Shown here: piece by piece, positions 1-13,900 of the stretch
Numbering within the stretch: the stretch's first letter is position 1
How the letters are laid out: every line of letters begins with the position of its first letter
DNA from: Glandiceps talaboti
Lineage: Eukaryota > Hemichordata > Enteropneusta > Spengelidae
DNA: 64,000 nt
Assembly: GCF_964340395.1 (NCBI RefSeq)
Contig: NC_135549.1
Location: 22,609,842 to 22,673,841, forward strand
Direction of reading: 5' to 3'
The notes under the pieces: generated by a model
The model's database searches: none
The model's input: only the letters and a program-made list of their open reading frames with translations
Told to the model about the DNA's origin: nothing
Program-made: the position numbers and the translations under genes

Positions 1-50
1 CAATTCAATTCAATTCAATTCAATTCAATTCAATTCAATTCAATTCAATT
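1..50. repeat. (CAATT)n microsatellite
   Basis: Ten uninterrupted copies of a CAATT pentamer open the window, so the array probably continues to the left. The flank that follows contains TTTATTG, which is an AATAAA-type word on the minus strand. Pentamer tails of the same kind follow AAATAAA near 54,390 and 59,827, so this may be the 3' tail of a minus-strand retroelement. Confidence 0.9.
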
Positions 51-920
51 CAAAACCTTTATTGACCATTAGATTAAAACATATAATAGAAAATTTGGCA
101 TCTCAGAAATCCCAATATACAAATAAAAACGCTATCAGACAAACAGACAACATACAACCAAACAGACAAAATGTACAACAATACTACGTGGGTCTATAAA
201 AATATATATATATGCAAGATATATATGCAAGACTAAATCCTAAACGCGATCACAATTGCAACCTGTTAGATCAATAATTCAATGTAGGATAAAAAAAATC
301 ATTTTAGTTTGGAGGTTGAGTTGAACTAATAAATGTGTTTTATACCCCTAAATACATGTACAAATATTTCAATTGTCTGAAGTCACGCATGCGTCGTGAC
401 CGTCAGAAAACATTGACAAAGCCATGGTGGATACCTAGCGAAAGCTTTGATGAACTACTTAATTGAAAATTTTGGTGTAATACGAATTTAAATTAATGAA
501 CTTAGTCAACATTTTCAATGAAATTAATGTATACGTATTGTTGGTTGTCTGATTGACAAATAGTACTCTTTGTTATAGTTAATGAAGTCTTAAAAATTCA
601 AATCAAATGAAATTGTCATAAATATAAAGACAATTAAAGTACGTGTGTTCTTTCGGGTTTTTTTGTATAAAAATGTATCATGCTTGATGTTTGATTAGTT
701 CCACTCCTTGCCAGCCTCGCGTTCTGCGCAACGCCCCACTAGCTGATTAGTGTTTAAATTGTTTAAAGTAACCCTGTAAGTTAGTGTAAACTTGAAGAGT
801 TGAATCGAATATTAGCAATTTTACAAAAATCAGACTGGAAAATTTCAAAAATATAAATGTAATGTTTGTTGTTCAAAACAGTTGGGTTGAACCGACTTGG
901 AGAGTGTACTTGGCACCTGG
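51..920. other. Non-coding AT-rich stretch
   Basis: No gene seen. Parts of 240-600 resemble the MITE-3 family described at 32,799-33,367 (a piece like 'cacaattgcaacctgtt' and a later piece like 'ttggttgtctgattga'), so a worn copy may lie here. Confidence 0.4.
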
Positions 921-922
921 GT

Positions 923-1119
923 TTTGGTAGTAGTTTATGTATATCAATTAACTCACCTTTGGAATGTTGGGATTGTTACCACTTTTATCCGTTGTATCTA
1001 TTTTATATATGTCCATTTGGGTTTGGTAGTAGTTTATGTATATCAATAAACTCACCTTTGGAATGTTGGGATTGTTATCACTTTTATCCGTTGTATCTAT
1101 TTTATATATGTCCATTTTT
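923..1119 (+). repeat. Two-copy 99-bp tandem duplication
   Basis: The segment starting at 923 is repeated from 1,022 with only a few substitutions. The period is 99 bp, a multiple of three, so an 86-codon frame (866-1,126) stays open across both copies. Its composition and the lack of recognisable protein features argue that the frame is incidental. Confidence 0.85.
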
Positions 1120-1126
1120 ATTTTAG

Positions 1127-1940
1127 ATAGTAACCTAGTTACGAACTGATGGAGAATGCGAATGAATTCATTTTATTTTACATTTATTCAGGAACTATGT
1201 GTTGTGACGCTAGTTAATTTTAGTTGTGTGGCAAACAGATGTCTCTTTTTTTCATGATACCAGACTATATGTTAGATCGTGGGGAATATCCTGTACCTAC
1301 ATGTGCATACGTATGTCTTCTTGTTGTTCTTATATGTTTGGTGTTTTTTGGAAAGCTGTAGATAGGTTTTACTGCCGTTTTGTGATGTCTTAGGGACGTA
1401 CGTATTCAACCCAAAATAAGAATGAGCCCTCAAGATAGCTTTCCTCGTCAGGGAAATAATAGTGAAAATTAGTGCATTGTTAGAATCTAAAAAACAGACA
1501 AAATACGTATTTTTTTAAAATACAATCTCCAGTATCCAAAATAACAGTTTTGTGTATTCTATACTTTAGTATGAAAGTTCAGTGTACAGTTTATTGTAAC
1601 ACTTACAGAAGAAGTCACCAAGTTTGAAAATTCTAGTTAGGTTATGTTTCCAATATTTATAAGACAAAACTATGTTTCTACTCGCCTATGACGAAAGCAT
1701 ATCCGTCGTGCTGACAACGAGCATTGGCATTTTTCCCCTTTTTAATTTAAACTTTAACCAATATAGTTTGAACCTGATATTATCCGACACAGGATATCGT
1801 TGATTTAATACGTTACTAATATTATTCCTTGGTGATATTTTTTCAAGTAACTATATTTCTTTTCGATGACCCTGCTTGACACGAGCTATGAAATGTATGA
1901 CTTGTTATTCTAATTTCAATAAATGGACTTCAACAAATAT
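1127..1940. other. Non-coding stretch
   Basis: AT-rich sequence with no recognisable gene, RNA gene or repeat. Confidence 0.4.
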
Positions 1941-1943
1941 TCC

Positions 1944-1988
1944 AATTGTGTGTGTGTGTGTGCGTGTGCGTATGTGTGTGTATGTGTG

Positions 1989-2036
<48 letters not shown>
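1944..2036. repeat. (GT)n microsatellite
   Basis: Nearly pure GT dinucleotides with a few interruptions. It abuts the ATT-type tail of the LINE fragment that follows. Short frames of Val/Cys repeats across it are artefacts. Confidence 0.95.
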
Positions 2037-2038
<2 letters not shown>

Positions 2039-2920
2039 ATAATAATAATAATAATAATTCTTTATTGTATCTTTATCCAAATCTGGACATCAGATCTATT
2101 CACAATAAAGAGGGAAAATAACCTTACAATAACAATACAGAGAAAAACAAAGAAAATACACCTTAGCAGGTGTCAAAAACGACTCATGTTTAAAATATTT
2201 ATGTATTTTTTTTTTCGAGGCAGCTGACAGTGCACCGCTCTCTAAGTTTGAAGCATGTGTATGTGTATTTAGCCACTTCTTTAATTATATTCTCATTTTT
2301 ACTGTTCATTATATTAAGGAATTTTTCTGTGTCTGACAGATCTGGGGGCCATATTTTAAAGTGTGCTAATATTGATTTCCTTTCATCCGTGAACATTTTA
2401 CAGTTTAAGATAAAGTGTTGCTCATCTTCAATTTCATTGGTTTGGCACATGGGGCATGTTCTACTGGCTATGTCTTGTTTATTGTGTCTACCTGTTTCTA
2501 TTTTTAGTTTGTGTGAACTTATCCTTAGTTTTGTCAGAGCAGATCTATGGAGAGGATTTTTTATAATGCTTAAATATTTCTCACAAGTAGTATCTTTTTT
2601 TATTTGTCTATACGTACGGAGTTTATTTTTATGGTTTTGTCCTTTGTTATCATTGTATAATATGTCTATGGATTGTCTGTCATACAGTTCTTTTAGTTTC
2701 TCTTTGACTATATTAATTAATTTAGAATCACCTTCTGTAGCTATTTCTGTCCATTCACCCTCCATATTTATTAATTTTAAGATCTGCTTGATACCTGTTA
2801 CCCAGTTTTGTATCCCCACCCTCTCCATTTCTATACCCAGTTTGAATGCTTCATTTACAATATATGTGCGTGTGCGTGCGTGCTTGCGCTTGTTCAATGA
2901 AAACTGTACCTTAGGGATCT
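2037..2920 (-). mobile_element. 5'-truncated LINE retrotransposon, 3' end
   Basis: Read on the minus strand, a frame of about 230 codons (2,897 to 2,199) is followed by a short 3'UTR, an AATAAAGA word and an (ATT)n tail ending at 2,037 against the GT microsatellite. A short 3'UTR with a simple-repeat tail is typical of a non-LTR retrotransposon. The reverse transcriptase core is absent, so the copy is truncated at its 5' end near 2,900-2,930. The family (RTE-, CR1- or I-like) cannot be decided from the tail alone. Confidence 0.75.
2199..2897 (-). pseudogene. C-terminal part of LINE ORF2 (zinc-knuckle tail)
   Basis: The translation is Lys-rich and carries CPMC, about 9 residues, then EQHFILNC. 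This CxxC...H...C arrangement is known from the cysteine-rich tail that follows reverse transcriptase in many non-LTR elements. The preceding segment, with a run like KNPLHRSALTKLRISSHKL, also resembles that tail. The first Met is merely the first available after truncation. The frame is intact through to its stop, so insertion may be fairly recent, but with no RT domain it cannot be autonomous. Confidence 0.75.
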
Positions 2921-3254
2921 AAAATAGAAACGGTTGCTAAATTAAGACACCCTTGATACCAGACTTTGTCAATGTTGTTTGACGTTGATTTTTCAAGTAA
3001 GAAGCCATGATAAAATATAGAAATTAAATATACATGTACAAAATAAATACCCAATCCTTATCCATATTTATAACTGTAAGTGGTCCCTGACAATCTGTCC
3101 ACTTCAACTATAGTAATCATTGTTATTGATTTTATTGTTGACATGAATAAATATAACAGTAGTCACGATGAAACACAAAGTATAGTATAACTAGATGTAT
3201 TTGACGATGGAGGTTTTTTCTGGATGAGATACATATTCGAGGGATACAGCCAAC

Positions 3255-3797
3255 CTTTTTGAAGGCCTAAGGCTGGGGTCAGAAATTACGGCAGGGGGCT
3301 AGGGAGAAATTATTTTGGTCAAAAAAAATTTGTAGCCCCTCCTTCGCGCTCAAAAAATCTCATGCCCCCCCCCCGAAATGAACTCAAGAATTTTCGTAGC
3401 CCCCCCCCCCTCCATGCTACATATATTTAAATGTATAATTTTACTATACACTCCCCCCCCCCCCCCGCTCCACTTCAGAGATGGTACATTATACTGGAAA
3501 TCAACTTCAGCGTCCATACATAACAATGAGAGATTTCTTTACAAAATAGATGTTGGCTTTGCGAAACAGATCTCACATTGGGCTGTATTTGCAAATACTT
3601 AGCCAGCAGGGTTTTCTCTGTAAACGACCGCTCCTGGAGTTTAATTTGGTCCAAATCATGAGCAAAATATTTCGGGGGCCCCATTTCAGACCATCAGAAT
3701 TTTCATGCCCCCCCCCCTCTCTTTGAACTATCAATTCTTTTCATGCCCCCTCCCTCCCAATTTCTCCGTAGCCCCCCCCCCCCCCTCCCCTTTTCCG
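3255..3797 (+). repeat. Poly-C-rich dispersed repeat (R2)
   Basis: Repeated phrases of the type 'atgaactcaag' followed by C runs of 9-15. A related copy lies in inverted orientation at about 44,770-44,960, sharing 'atgaactcaag' and 'ttttggtcaaa'. No coding capacity. Confidence 0.55.
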
Positions 3798-4150
3798 GGG
3801 GCGGTACCATTGGCCAGCTCTGGTAGGGGTGTGTGGCCAGTGCTGGAAACCCCAGACCCCATTTTAGACCCACTTTGCCCAAAAACCAATACCCTATTTT
3901 AGACCATTACAGGTTTTTTAAAAGCTGAAAGTGTACACAAAATACGTTTTCCATAAGGGCAACATTTTTTGGCAATTTAAAGGCAGTTATGATTTGGTAG
4001 AGGACAATGGGCTGCATTTTAGACCAAGCAAAATCGAAAAAAATGCAAAGTGGACCCTGTTGTTTTAGACTCTTCAGCTCGAAAAACACAGACCCCGTTT
4101 TAGACCAAAGGGCTAGAAAACGCACCCCAAAGGGCGGCACATATTCGTAT
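3798..4150 (+). repeat. Dispersed repeat R1, copy 1 (TTTTAGACC family)
   Basis: Begins near 'ggccagctctggtagggg' and ends near 'ccaaagggcggcacata'. The word TTTTAGACC or a close variant recurs at irregular spacing. Two other copies in the same orientation lie at 5,990-6,270 and 15,400-15,775. Confidence 0.8.
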
Positions 4151-4883
4151 ACTCGAATAAGGGGGGTATAGTATTATTATATTCAAGACTATGAAGAGAT
4201 GTACATGTACGTATAGGACACTTTTGTGTCGCCCGTGATGTACTGTCGGATCGACAAATTGGTTTTGATACAGCGCCCTCTTTAGGAGGACGCTAACTTA
4301 ATCACGTGACAGCTTATAGACGTACGTAAGTACAACAACATACTTTGCTCAGCCAGCGACTCGTAACAATGCTATGTCATGTACATTTAACGTTTCGTGC
4401 AGACAGCTGAGTGGGACTTATAGAAAACCTAAGTAAAAAGGTAAGTTTACGACTGAACAACGTCTGATACATAGCAAGGTTGTAAATGTATTCAAAGTCT
4501 TGTTGAAGTCAACAGGAAAAAAAACGCTACCGTGTGTGTATGTCTCCATGGCGAGTCACTGCACTTACTGTCCGTTACCTCTTTCGTTTCTTTGATATCC
4601 CAATTCGTGGAAGAGCACGGTAAAATGATGACAGACAGAGATTCTGTGCAGTTCTACTTATCGACAATGCCACCATGTTCCTAAATAGAGTCAAATTTGC
4701 AACTGTCAAGTTGTTTATATCAATAAATGCAAAGCAAGTAGTACGTGTAGTGTACGTAGTCTGCACAATGTCAGTACTACTACTAGTAGTATGTATGTGT
4801 ACAAGTGTTCCTGTCTTCTCATCTGTAGTCTCTATCTCTCTCTGTGTGGACACCCCTTGTCTGTCTCCTCGTCAACTCGTGCG
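4151..4883 (+). promoter_or_regulatory. Presumed promoter and 5'UTR of PTPDC1
   Basis: This is the unique-looking sequence between repeat R1 and the predicted first coding exon. It contains a CACGTG E-box (4,303-4,308) and a GAGGGCGCTG word on the minus strand (4,271-4,285) that resembles part of a CTCF site. No convincing TATA box was identified. The reading frame is open upstream of the chosen ATG to another ATG at 4,791, but that stretch is low-complexity and was treated as 5'UTR. The transcription start is unknown. Confidence 0.35.
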
Positions 4884-4944
4884 ATGCTGACCGCTAGCTA
4901 CGCCGTCAGTCAAGTCCAGAAATCGCTGTCTCAGTTTGCCACAG
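4884..4944 (+). CDS. PTPDC1: PTPDC1 predicted first coding exon
   Basis: An ATG opens 20 codons ending in ACA G, followed by a GTAATT donor. The leftover G joins AT at the next exon (acceptor at 13,856-13,857) to give Asp and the in-frame run [11 protein letters not shown]. This phase match across an 8.9-kb intron supports the exon. If it is wrong, the alternative start is the Met at 13,866 in exon 2. The N-terminus is poorly conserved in this family, so homology gives little help. Confidence 0.6.
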
Positions 4945-7900
4945 GTAATTTTGTATTCAATACCCGGAATGCTTTGTGCTTGTTTTCGGTGTAACCATGG
5001 AAATATTACATGGCGATATTATATCATTAGGGGTGAGGTGCTCAAAATTATCTCACATGCCTCTAACAATCAAGACATTACTGGGTAGTAAATGATAAAT
5101 TACAATGGCCCAGTTTATGCATCTTTTGTATATTGAGGTCACTGTCACCAGTTTCAGTGTACAACAATGCTTGCTTGTATTGTGAACCACATTGTAGACA
5201 TGCATGGTACTAAACACTATATGGCCATAAAAATTGCATTTGTCAGTTCGTAGAGTGTGGACTTTCATGTATTTTCAATGTCTTAGTCCATCAATACAGT
5301 ATATTCACTACATTTCTATATAAACTGTGGTGCTTAGTCTCGACTTGGTTGCATGTGTAGGTTCGTCATTGGACATCCATAACTTCATCTTCATTTGATT
5401 TCATACAACTTGTATTCACAATAAATTATGACAGAAAGATAGTTAATTTGTAAATATATTGTAACATTGAAATTACACTCTTATTAGCTGAGGTGTGTAT
5501 ATTCTTTTTAACTGAATATAATCAACCAACATCAGATGCCTATCATTACAAAATCATGTACTTGCATTGATAGGTACATGTATGACAATAAACCAGAGAG
5601 AGTCTCTCCAATATCTATGAAAAAACAAGTATGGGTTTCCAAAAATATCTTGTCTTTAATAAAACTTTACAGACGTTTGCCTTAATTGTGTTCAATGCCA
5701 ACATTGCAACATGTGTAAAATTCTAAACATATAAATATGTTGAAGACTCATCTGTGTAGATGGATGAATATAGTTACAAATAAATGTAAGAATTTTGTAC
5801 TGCACCAAAATACTTGGATAGTCCATTCCTAGCTTTTAACCTGAGTCCTCAGGTCTTCTTCAGGGATGTGAATTCACACGTTGTTTACACGGGCGTGACT
5901 TTAAAATATTGTCTCAGACCATTGGTAAACAGAAGAGGTGGGGGTTGGTAAACAGAACAGAGATGGAGGTGCAGGTGCGTTACACTCGGGGCTGGTACCA
6001 GTGGCCAACTCTGGTAGGGGTGTGTGGCCAGTGCTGGAAACCCCAGGCCCCATTTCTAAAAGATGAAAGCTTAGACCTAAATTTTGTAGGTTTTGGGGCA
6101 ATCGATGGGAATTGCAATTTGAAGAGGACAGTGGACCACATTTTAGACCAAGCAAAATAAAAAATAATGGAAAGTTTACCCCATTTTAGACTGTTCAACT
6201 TGAAAAAAAAAGACCCTGTTTTAGACCAAAAGGGCTAGAAAATGCATCCCAAAGGGCGGCACATATACGTACACTTCACAGTCACAGGTCGATATGATAA
6301 GAGAATACAGTATTATACATGTACATGTATTGTAGCAGGCTGCAAAATGTTGTTGAAATTTACGTTCCTAAAGTATGATTGATCATTGTCTTTAAGATAC
6401 ATTACATTTCCATAATGTACATTGCAAACCTTTTGATGATTATATTACACCTATGAAAGCACTGGACCATAAAATGGTATATTTAACTTGATTATCGTAA
6501 TGTGTAATTAGTTAATAAATATTCACCATCAACTATTAAAATGTAGTCACATTTCTTTCATTATCTACTATTACTAGATATGAATATTTGTATGTGTACA
6601 TGATTGGATATATTTCAAAAAGGATATCAGAATTGTTTTGTATTTTGCTACATATATACATTGTAGTGTACAATGTATATTAAATAATAATGTTGGTTTT
6701 TATATAGCTCTTTCCCACTATGTAGTCTTACAATTATTACCCTGGCATGGATCTATAATGACACAGCTTCCTCAAGTCCCTGGGGAGTATACAATCCATT
6801 GCAGCATTGATAAGGGCATAGGATATTCACATTGCAACCACCAGAGCACTACAAGTAGAAGTATGGTGATACATTTATTATCTCCCCCCCCCCCCCCTTC
6901 CTCCATGCTGAAAGTACTAGAATCACTTTCTCACACCAGGTGATGGATTTGTTATATACCCCCCCCCCCCACTGAAAGTAATAGAATCACTTTCTCACAT
7001 CAGTTGATACATTTATTATCTCCCCCCCCCCCCCCCCCCCATGCTGAAAGTAATAGGTGTCACTTTTTCACATCGGGTGATACATTTATTATCTCACCCC
7101 ACCCCCATGTTGCAAGTACTAAGTAGTAGAAGCACTTTCTCACATCAGGTGATACATTTATTATCTGTACATGTACAAATATAGTAAGTATCACTATCAG
7201 TTTAAAACTATTGCATGGGTACTTATACTACTTGTCGGTTTCATTTTTACCCAATTTTCTTCCTCTATTACCAGGGTTAAAAATCTAAGCAAAAAAACAC
7301 CAGATTTATAGAAACATACCCATTATACTATTATAGCAGTTTATACTTCAAGTACTTGGGATTGGTATATATGTAGCTATAGTGGGTTTCATTTCACAAT
7401 ACATGTATACATACACATGTACATATAGCCAGCAGCATCAAGGATCTACATTATACCTTGTAAAGTTATTGGGTTAATATAGGAAATTGATGATTAGTGG
7501 AGATATAAACGGCTAGCTAAGGAGATGTCTGTGCTAGCACTGCAGGGATACAATTATGTACAGATGTGGATGACTGCAGAGGTCAAGGAGCTACGAGTAG
7601 TAAATAAACTGTACAATGTTGCATACAGATGTACACATAATGTACTAAATAGGTTGATAGTTAGTTAGTTTCAAAGTCACACTTGAACATCTTTCAAATA
7701 TTTTTGGGTTCTGAAAGAAATTTAACTGTCAATGAATGTATTACTTCACAGCAGTTTATTGTCCTTTGTTCAAGATAAAATATTGTCTACATTTGTGAGA
7801 AGACATGATCATTTTCATTACAACTTGTAACATTAATTTGCCCTAAAATGCTATGCAGGGCTTGGTAGTCATTTTTAGCCAAGTGAGCTGTTTCACCTAC

Positions 7901-10900
7901 AATGCTCTATTGATTTCCATTGCTACCACCTTGTAAAGTTGGGAAATTATACACACACATGCACATGTACATTGTACACTAGTAGTACTCTACTAAACAC
8001 TGTATAGATACAAATATATCATATCATTGGACTACTGGTAATTTTCAATTCTAGTGCCCCCCCCCCCCCCCCCCCTGACTACATATACTGTATGTAAGTC
8101 ACTGCGCAGTTGGAGCACAGGCAACCTCTTTTTGCATCTACATGGAATTAGTGTGAATGTTGCCAAGGATACAAACTTGTAAATTAAAATACACACCTTT
8201 TTACACTAAAATGTGGGTCAAGGAGATCTGGTTGTTGTATTTATCAGCTGATACATGCCGGTGATAATATTATTACCCATAATAACCGTGTTATTAAATT
8301 TTGTCATGATCGTAGAATTTTGTGTAAAATGAAGCACCAGTCTAAGAAAGTATACGTTGTCATACACTGTTCAATGTACAATGTATATGATATCCACTGT
8401 CGTGGTATTTGTGCATCCAGTTTGATAAATACAGTGTACATGTACATCATACCTGTACCTAGTATACAAATAGTATGTATATCTCACAAGTTTGTGTACC
8501 TGTGAGGGAAAAGAAAATGTAGAGAATTACTGATATCATACAGTAATAATGACTGTACCTATTAGTGAAATGAAAATTGATTACATACATCTACATGTAC
8601 GTATGTGTATATGTAAATGTCTTTCTTTAATAGTGCTGATTAATTTATCACCTTTATCAATGACAAAGAAATGGAAGGATGAGTGATCATTATATTAAAA
8701 CATGTAGATGTACATACAAAAAAATGTATATATGTATTATATATTAGTTTATTATTAATAACATCATGGCAGAACCTGAATATATAGTATTATTATATAT
8801 ATACACGTAGATGTGTGTGCACATGTACATGTACAATGTACATGTATGTATAGATGTGTGTATAATCTTGTAACTAGTGTATGTGTAATAATATATGGTC
8901 ATACATGTATCATCACTAATGTATCTCAGTGTGAAGTTGAATTTTGTTGTATACATAACCATGTTGTGTACATAAATATTTTTGTGTATATGTGTTTGCC
9001 ATTGCAGTATAAAGAGAGAGAGATATGTAGATAGATGTATCGTACATGTACCATCATGGCATGATTGTGTATATATTATCAGTTTCATTAGGAAACAAGG
9101 TTCAGTCCAACTACAAAATGATGACACACACACAGTACAGGCGCATCTTGAAGAATGTAAATGGGTTTGTTAGTTAGCAAGACACGGCTTCTACGGATGT
9201 CACAGTTTTATCCATACATGTAGAAGCTGTGTCTTGCTATTCCTTACATGTACATGTTGTATATGACACTGGTAATCCAGTCTTTGGTTTACTAAGATAT
9301 AATGTAGATACAAACTACACATAAATCTATTGTTCTTCAATGTGGTAGATTTACTCAAGTGGGTGATAGCGGTTCCTCTGTTGTGTGATTCTAATCACCC
9401 TGTCATCAATATAGTGCAAACATTGGAAGTCCCCAAATAGCACTGCAGGACTGCAAGTCCATGGAACTCTAAATAAAATAGTTTTTGGTGACGCCTCCAT
9501 ACCGGCACTATAATTAAACCAACGTCCTTCAAAAGCTTATCACTATTGCATCAACATTTTGCGACAATAGTTTTAGTTTGCATCTATTTTAGAAAACCAA
9601 CGGCTCAATTACTAGAGTAATGTTATCACTGATGTTCTCTAAACAGTAGATTATCTTGTATGTACATGTAGATTTGCAATATTGTTATATACAAAATGCA
9701 CTCTGTGTGGTTTTCATTACGTACATAGTGATGTCTGTCTATAATTGCTTGTAGAACAACAGGACATTTTTATTAGGTTTCCAGTTTTTCAGTAATGGTA
9801 CTAATTTTCTACCTGTTATTGCATCATGAATATTTAATAAACCAGAAATTATAAAATGTTTCCCTAATGTTGATGATTTAGTATCAAATTAACCATTAAA
9901 TTATGTACTTAAATATATATTAATTATTCAGCAAAATTTTTCCTGATTCAGCCAAGGAAAATATGAGTGACCTAAGCAGGGACCACCCAACTGTAACTGG
10001 AGTCCTGGAAGATTTTGTAGCTTTCAAGTGGTTGTTTTTTGTCATTCATTTACTGTGCAACACTCCATCAGTTGATGCCATCTGATTTAAATCATGCTGG
10101 ATATATAAATACTCCAGTTGTGTTCCAAACTGATGGTGTCGGCACACAAAGTAACAAATAAACAAAGCATGTAACTTGCAGAATTCAACCTTGAGGTCAG
10201 GATTCAAGTGCGTACAAACCGATTTACTTTGAACTGAATTGAAACTGAGGTGGTTTTGAACCGGTTCAACTAAATCGGTTTACACACTGATTTAAGGGCA
10301 TGTAGGGACAGGAGAACTGAATTTGATTCATATCAAAACAGGTTCTGAATTTAGATGGGGACAGGGCTCACATGTATGTACAACAATGTACCATAGATAC
10401 TTATTGCTTTTTCGAGTCTTTGTGACTACATCAAATACAGTATGCTTGATTGTGAATGTGTAAAATTGGCAGACAGTGTAACTGTCATGAGACTAATGAA
10501 ATGTGGGAAGGAGACATGTACATGTATACTTCATTATAGTGTGGAATCTAGATTGTAGATCAGCTAGAATACAAAACAGTGGTGATGTTTGAATCAATGA
10601 CAAAATATTGATGTTTCTAAGGCAAAAACTTCTACATACAATGTACTAATGACTCACATGTTACATCACAGACAAGTACACATGTAACTGTGTTACTTGT
10701 CTGTGGGTACATGTACAATGTCACATTATGTGTATTGACAGAGCGAATTAAAATCTGGATCATTCTATCAGATCCAGTTAGACACTGAAGAAGGACAAGT
10801 GATTTGTTCAAAACATGTCTGTTTCTCAATCAAAAGTGGAAGAAGAGAACTTGTGTATGATTCATCAGGGTTGTACACTACCCTATCCATTACAGTGCTG

Positions 10901-13900
10901 ACAATATGTCGACAAAAATTCCAAGAAATTTTCATTAGCTACATGTATGGTTTTACTGTTGTGTTCAAACTGATCACAGGCAGAATTTTGTGTCAATTTA
11001 GTGTCAAGAATATGACAAACAATGTATAAAATTGACATGAAAATCATTGTGTACAATGTACAAAAAATTCATTTGTTGAATCGCCACAATACAGTGTACA
11101 TTGTAGTATACAGCATTTCATATTTCCAAGGATCACAACAACTGCATTGTACAAGGTAGACAGTGTATTCAGTCTACAAGCCAACGGTTTCAAGGACTCA
11201 AAATCCAGTCCTTTTTCCAATATCTTCGTGTGTGTGTGTGTGTGTGTGTGTGTTTTGTTGTATTGACAAAGCAAACTAAACAGTTTCTGAAAGTCTTCCC
11301 TTCACACAAGCTGTAAAAGTGAGTGGATTGGATATCGTAATGTCGTTAGCCCGTCAATGGTTAAGTTGGTGACAGCTTTTCAGAATATCAATACAAAAGT
11401 ATTATCAATGTACTCTGTATTATACATACACAGGTTGTACTCACAAATAAAAGCTGTTCCCATGGTAACTCAGTGTTGTGACTACATATATCACAAATAA
11501 AGCACAATGAAATCAAAAGATTACAGACATCATAGAAGTATATTATTGAATGTTATCATAGAAATAAATAATAAATGCAAGCAAATTTGATAAATTCCAA
11601 GGCAACTCATTTTCAAATGAAAAAGATGACTGTGTCTTTTATCTCATCAAGTATGCTTTTGAAGTTATCTCAATGTTCATATTGATAAAAGTTTACAATT
11701 ATAATTGTATAGAAATATCAATGAAATAGATTAATGGATTTTTTTTTTCTTCTTTTAAATGCTTTTTGTATCAATATATCACTGACAGAAATATATGAAT
11801 ACCTGGGATTGAAAAGAAATTCAATTCTATAATGTTTATTGGTTCAATGGCCACACACACACAGTCTCTATTTACTGGATTTGCATTGTACATTTACATA
11901 ATTTGTACATATAATTATAAGTGTTTCTGCTGAGGTTTGGGAATCCAGATAACAGTAACAGTAAGAGAATGGGCCTTTTGGGGGGAACCAGATAAAACTG
12001 GCTCATGTGGAGTATAATTTTGTTCAGGACTGGTTCCGACCCCTGGTGAAGTGAGTGGGGAATGCAGGTAGATTTTAACTACGACTAATTACCACCTTCA
12101 ACAGAAACACTGAAATGTATGATGTACCGTGTATAAAAGTTGTACTACAGGTACAACTGCTTTCTGTTAGTAAATGGTCTCACATTTTCAGTTCATGAAA
12201 CCATGGAGGGATAAAGGGAGACTCTTATAAATGTACCTCCATGATGAAACAGATTGTATAAGAAAGTCAATTCACAATTTCAACAATTTAATTTTTTTTA
12301 AATAAGGGCTGGTAAAAGCAGCTGGTAATATTTCACATTGAACACAATGTAGTTAGGCTCCCCTAAGTTGTTGTTGTTTTATTTTTTAATCATTATTTCC
12401 TTTTTGATCATTTTACATTGTATACTTACAGTATATGTGTATACCGTGTGTCATATTCAAAACTCAAGACCTATCCTTTCATGTGATACTACTTTGTAAT
12501 TCGACTAACCTGACTTGTGATCCGGTGTTAAAGGCCCACTTTGGATTAGGATTAAACAGACTGTAAACTTTAGGTTCTAAAAAACAGTTGTCTGGCAGAA
12601 AGTTGGTCTAGTACAACAGAATAATCCCTACATGCAGTGTATACTAGAGTGTACATTGTATGTACATCCATTTTATTGGCTGCAGTGAGAAGATAACCGT
12701 GAACGCTAATAATGTGAGAACCTTAGATCGAAACCTATATGTAGTCTGTAAGATACAGACACGCTGTCAGAGCCAGCACTCACTGTCTGTGCCATTCTCT
12801 GGGACTGTACAATGTACATGTATCTGCTAGAGCAAAGGATTTAGGCCACTCCATGAACATGTGATTAGAAGTTCAAAGAGAGGTCATTATGTAGATTAAA
12901 AATTAAATATACATGTACAGAATAGTTTCTCCTTTTGATACTAAGAATGATTGTTGTTATGGCGATACTTGTTAATTGTTTGTACCTAATAAAATACTAG
13001 TCTATCAGCTAGCCCTCGGATGTTCTTCCGATAAAATACGACACACAGCCGAACAACGCTATCGAGGATGGAACATCCGAGGTCTAGCGAATGTCATCAG
13101 GATAGAAATAACTGCCAATCAGAGAACCGTATTAGCGACAAGCACAAACAGAGGACAATAGCTAAATTTTCATGCATATTCATCTTAAGGAGGGGCTTGT
13201 AAAAATAACCACCAATGCGTTAACTAAAATGTGTGAATGACAACGTCTACACACTCATCAAACACAATTACCATAAACTGATAAGACATAGTAATGACAT
13301 AAATGTGTTTGTCAACACCTGCATGCAGAGATTGAATATATTAAAGTATATATATGCATATATGGCCCAACCCACCGCTTATCGTAATCTCAATGGAATG
13401 TCCGGTCTGAAAATGACATTCGCTAGACTGTTCGGGCAGGCCCTCACACGCGAACTTCGTTCGCTTATAGTTATAGCATCGAAAGAAAGCCCGAACGTCT
13501 AGCAGCAAGACTAATAAAATACCAGACTTTGGCCAGAAACATATAACATGTTTACTGTTGACATAAGATTTCTGTGGCTGGTCTCATAAATCAGCATTGA
13601 AAGGCTGACATCATGGTCAGTTTGACACCTATTAGAACATAACAGTATTTGATTGGCTGCAACCCAATCTGGTTGGCTTGTGCAGGATATTGGGTAGCTT
13701 AGTACAGTCGTGGTTAAGAAGCCTGATAGGACCTGAACAGCACGACCTATCTTACAGTGGTTAAGAAGCCCAATAGGCCTGAACAACACGACGTATCTTA
13801 CAGTCTAATTGATTATAAAACTTATCACTCTTTGCATTTCTTATGCTGTTACTTCAGATCATGCCATGGCAAACACACCCAGAGGTGAAATTAAATGGAC

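Noticed and set aside
2230-2922. 230-codon plus-strand frame
   Set aside because: It is the reverse strand of the LINE ORF2 tail, whose minus-strand frame has the recognisable Cys/His pattern.
8744-9133. 129-codon minus-strand frame
   Set aside because: Its composition is Tyr/Thr/His/Ile from TATA- and GTACAT-rich DNA; it lies in PTPDC1 intron 1 with no recognisable domain.
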